Origin: Flectobacillus roseus
GTDB lineage: Bacteria > Bacteroidota > Bacteroidia > Cytophagales > Spirosomataceae
Assembly: GCF_030056665.1 (NCBI RefSeq)
Contig: NZ_JASHIG010000037.1
DNA: 64,000 nucleotides
Direction: 5' to 3' (one strand)
The stretch's first letter is position 1, and each line of letters opens with the position of its first letter. The notes under the pieces are model-generated. The model had not been told where the DNA came from and did not search any database. It saw only the letters and a list, made by a program, of their open reading frames with translations. A program made the position numbers and the translations under genes. Positions 61,517-64,000 of the stretch are shown piece by piece.

Positions 61517-62953
61517 TTACTGATTCCCAAGCGGGAATAATGCAGAACGAGTATGCGATTGCGTCATGAGTTTGCCTAATTCTTGTGCCTTTTCAGGAAA
61601 TTGTTGGGCTAGATTTTTTGCCTCCTCTGGGTCATTTTCTAAGTCGTATAGTTCTACTGGAGCATTCGGATTTTCAATTACATTAAAACGAATAGCTTTC
61701 CATTTGCCTTGTCGTACCGCCTGTTTGCCTCCCTGTTCATGAAATTCCCAATATAAAAAATCATGCTGAGAAGCTTTACCTTTCCCTGTCAGTACATTGG
61801 CAAACGAACGACCGTCAATACCTTTTCTAGGTTTAGCACCTGCTAATTCAGCAAAAGTGGGCAACAAATCCCAGAATGCACCCATATGATTGCTTTCTGA
61901 ATTAGGTTTTATTACTCCTTGCCATGAAGCCACAAATGGCTCACGAATGCCTCCTTCATACAAGTCTCTTTTGACACCTTTGAATGGACCACTACTCTTA
62001 AAAAACTTTGGATCAGCACCTCCTTCAATGTGTGGACCGTTATCGCTCGAGAAAATAATCAGGGTGTTTTTGTCCAAACCTTGCGCTCTGAGCTGAGCTA
62101 CCACTTGTCCAACATACAAATCCAAACGTGCTACCATCGCTGCAAATGCTGCACGCGGATATTGCTGAGAAGCATAACCGCCACCAGTAGCATTCGGGCC
62201 ATAATCTTGGCCTTTGTATGGTTTTTCTTGAAACTTATTTTTGTAGTATTGCAACAAACTATCATCAGGAGCGATTAGCTCTGCATGCGGTAAAATATAC
62301 GGTAAAAACAAGAAGAATGGCTGTTTGGAAGATTGTTCCTTGATAAAACCAATGGCTTTTTCTTGAATCAAATCTGGTGCGTAGATTTTATTTTGAATCA
62401 AATTTTCATTCGCTTCCAAAACAACTTTTTGTCCATTATTCCACAAATGATTGGGATAATAACGATGTGCCAAGGTTTGGCAGTTGTATCCGTAGAAGTA
62501 GTCAAACCCTTGTTTATTCGGGTCACCGACAGATCCAACAGGTCCTAAGCCCCATTTACCATAAGCAGCAGTAGTATAACCAGCAGTCTTTAAGACTTCG
62601 GCCATTGTCACAACAGAATCTGCAATAGGCTCTTGTCCTTCTGGCAAAACGCCTTTATTACCACGGATATAGGTATGTCCTGTATGTAAACCCGAAAGTA
62701 AGGCAGAACGTGATGGCGCACATACTGAAGTTCCCGCATAAAACTGGTTAAACTTCATACCAGATGCCGCCAGTTTATCCAAATGAGGCGTTTTTATCAA
62801 CTTTTGTCCATTGAAACCTACATCCCCGTATCCTAAATCATCGGCGATAATAAGGACGATATTGGGTTTAGAGACTTTGGGCGCTACTTGAGCATTACTT
62901 GGTAAAACGTAGGTCAAACCCAAGATACTTACCCATAGAAATATTTTTCTCAT
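61517..62953 (-). CDS. Secreted sulfatase (arylsulfatase-like, S1 family)
   Basis: This 478-residue enzyme has a signal peptide (ends near SNAQ) and the S1 sulfatase fold. IADDLGYGD near residue 36 gives the calcium aspartates, and CAPSRSALLSG with Cys78 is the formylglycine site. AYGKWGLG and FSSDNGPH near residue 302 are the later metal motifs. The cysteine must be matured by a formylglycine-generating enzyme or anSME, neither seen here. The C-terminus (YDLENDPEEAKNLA) is complete. It probably removes sulfate from a polysaccharide; its neighbours do not show which one. Confidence 0.92.
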   Translation of the reverse strand: MRKIFLWVSILGLTYVLPSNAQVAPKVSKPNIVLIIADDLGYGDVGFNGQKLIKTPHLDKLAASGMKFNQFYAGTSVCAPSRSALLSGLHTGHTYIRGNKGVLPEGQEPIADSVVTMAEVLKTAGYTTAAYGKWGLGPVGSVGDPNKQGFDYFYGYNCQTLAHRYYPNHLWNNGQKVVLEANENLIQNKIYAPDLIQEKAIGFIKEQSSKQPFFLFLPYILPHAELIAPDDSLLQYYKNKFQEKPYKGQDYGPNATGGGYASQQYPRAAFAAMVARLDLYVGQVVAQLRAQGLDKNTLIIFSSDNGPHIEGGADPKFFKSSGPFKGVKRDLYEGGIREPFVASWQGVIKPNSESNHMGAFWDLLPTFAELAGAKPRKGIDGRSFANVLTGKGKASQHDFLYWEFHEQGGKQAVRQGKWKAIRFNVIENPNAPVELYDLENDPEEAKNLAQQFPEKAQELGKLMTQSHTRSALFPLGNQ

Positions 62954-63089
62954 CTATTTACTAGCTTTATTTAATCCAGAATACTAATATTTATTAGAAA
63001 TTTGGTTAAGATAAAGTAGTTTGATCTATTAACTGTTCAGTAGTGTCGGTCTAAACTGTTGTCCTAAGGATTTATTTACACAATAATGG

Positions 63090-64000
63090 CTAAAAAATCG
63101 AATCAATTTTTTTCATAAACATTATTCCTAATTCGGGCTTTACCATCATAACAAAGCTGGCATAGCCACGCATCGAATTTTCAAGATTAGGGTTTCCATT
63201 CCAAGTTTTTCCAGCAGGACCATTCTTTTCTATTTGTTGTAATAAAGCTCTAAACCGATGCAGTTCTTTACGTTCTATTCCTAACTGTTTATTTACAATT
63301 AGGCCTGTTACTTCTTGTCGACTGCCTTTTCGCATGATATGAATCTTTTCTGGATGAACCGTAAATCCTTCCGATTTGACTACTTCCTGAACAGACCAGA
63401 GCAATTGATGAAAATTATCTAAATTATCAGAACCGCATGAAAAACTCAAATCATCTGCATATCTTGTGTAAACAAATCCCCACTTGTTGGCAATTCCTTG
63501 TAAACGGCGATCTAGCTTGTAGGCTATTAGGTTAGAAATAGCGGGACTGCATGGTGAGCCTTGTGGTAGTGTTCGTTCGCCAATAGACATAAAATACTTT
63601 TTCCCATCAATAGCAACTTGTTCAACCTCGGCTTCGGTGCAAAGCAATGCTAACAAAGTTGAAATTTGACCAGAATACCCAAAGCTTTTAAAAAGGCCTT
63701 TTACTCGGGAAAATGAAATACTTGGGAAGAAGTCTTTTAAATCGAGATTAAGTACTAATTCTTTTCCAACATGTTGCGCTGCGTTCGAAACAATCGAGCG
63801 CTGTGGTATAAACCCATGGGCTTGATCAGTATGGGGTATTAGATAAAGAATATTGTTTAATATCCAAAGTTGGGCAGATTTAATTAAGGGCATCGGAGCT
63901 GATATTAATCTCTTCCCTCCCATTTTTTTAGGGATATAAAATCTCTTGTAATGATTTACCAACGAAACTTTCCTATTATAGGTCAAAAATCGTAACTGAC
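63090..64000 (-). CDS. Retron-type reverse transcriptase, cut by the window edge
   Basis: At least 303 residues of a reverse transcriptase are present, with the frame open to the right edge (SYDFL before the internal TTG-coded start at 63986), so the N-terminus is missing. Counting from 63986: PKKMGGKRLISAPMP (19-33), retron-specific NAAQH (68-72, the NAxxH motif), DLKDFFP (82-88), LPQGSPCSPAISNL (140-153), catalytic YADD (176-179) and the retron VTG (226-228). NAxxH plus VTG are the accepted retron RT marks. The msr-msd RNA should lie upstream, outside the window. No effector gene is seen downstream; the next gene is a sulfatase. A group-II-like lone RT is the alternative. Confidence 0.87.
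   Translation of the reverse strand, partial: QLRFLTYNRKVSLVNHYKRFYIPKKMGGKRLISAPMPLIKSAQLWILNNILYLIPHTDQAHGFIPQRSIVSNAAQHVGKELVLNLDLKDFFPSISFSRVKGLFKSFGYSGQISTLLALLCTEAEVEQVAIDGKKYFMSIGERTLPQGSPCSPAISNLIAYKLDRRLQGIANKWGFVYTRYADDLSFSCGSDNLDNFHQLLWSVQEVVKSEGFTVHPEKIHIMRKGSRQEVTGLIVNKQLGIERKELHRFRALLQQIEKNGPAGKTWNGNPNLENSMRGYASFVMMVKPELGIMFMKKIDSIF

Noticed and set aside
63034..63070. Possible insertion-sequence end (TGTTCAGTAGTGTCGG region) between the sulfatase and RT genes
   Set aside because: No matching inverted end, target duplication or transposase was found within the window.
1..64000. CRISPR arrays, tRNA and rRNA genes
   Set aside because: No regularly spaced repeats of CRISPR size, no cloverleaf with a TTCGA-type arm and no rRNA-like stretches were noticed; a covariance-model search would settle this.

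Overview
The window is chromosomal DNA of a free-living Bacteroidota bacterium, most likely order Cytophagales (Flectobacillus/Arcicella/Emticicia-like; genus cannot be fixed by eye). The signs are SusC/SusD, a hybrid two-component regulator, a type IX secretion (T9SS) sorting domain, TAnnTTTG promoter boxes, almost no Shine-Dalgarno sites and AT-rich intergenic DNA. No tRNA, rRNA, CRISPR array or intact insertion sequence was recognised.

Layout. 0-5 kb: a DUF1800/DUF1501 secretion pair and two small phage-tail-collar (MdpB-like) proteins. 5-8 kb: a serine carboxypeptidase and a divergent nitroreductase/HxlR pair. 8-13.3 kb: a pectin (rhamnogalacturonan) side-chain island with an acetylesterase, two GH105 hydrolases and a GntR/LacI-type regulator. 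13.4-21.5 kb: a seven-gene inositol-lipid operon (inositol-phosphate synthase, PgpA-like phosphatase, GtrA, DUF5686 outer-membrane barrel, CDP-alcohol transferase, DUF4833, Aur1-like PAP2) with a TetR gene upstream. 21.5-25 kb: ABC transporter genes. 25-40 kb: xylulokinase, a Gfo/Idh oxidoreductase, a large PAS/GAF sensor lacking an ATPase domain, TetR, ferritin, a GH9-deacetylase fusion, MazG-like, DUF6882-like, M20 peptidase and DUF4419 genes. 40.6-59.4 kb: a polysaccharide-utilisation locus (PUL): hybrid regulator, SusC, SusD, GH5, GH30, an FG-GAP/ASPIC-UnbV lipoprotein and a convergent GH2 beta-galactosidase. 59.7-63 kb: PhnA/YjdM, DUF1080 and sulfatase. The right edge cuts a retron-type reverse transcriptase.

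How the genes work together. Two regulatory links can be read directly. First, the susC and GH2 genes, 14 kb apart and on opposite strands, carry the same promoter layout: two TTACCCCCT-like direct repeats 21-23 bp apart, then exactly 21 bp, then TAnnTTTG. This suggests that both answer to the PUL hybrid regulator. Second, a 22-bp palindrome occurs upstream of the TetR gene and again upstream of the inositol-phosphate synthase gene with 19 of 22 bases identical. This makes the TetR protein the likely regulator of the inositol-lipid operon, which also encodes a GtrA-type membrane protein and an outer-membrane barrel that could act in lipid export.

Several gene starts were moved inward because signal peptides, or terminators lying inside the longest reading frame, rule out the longest frame (8920, 12276, 19019, 22312, 52932, 59437).
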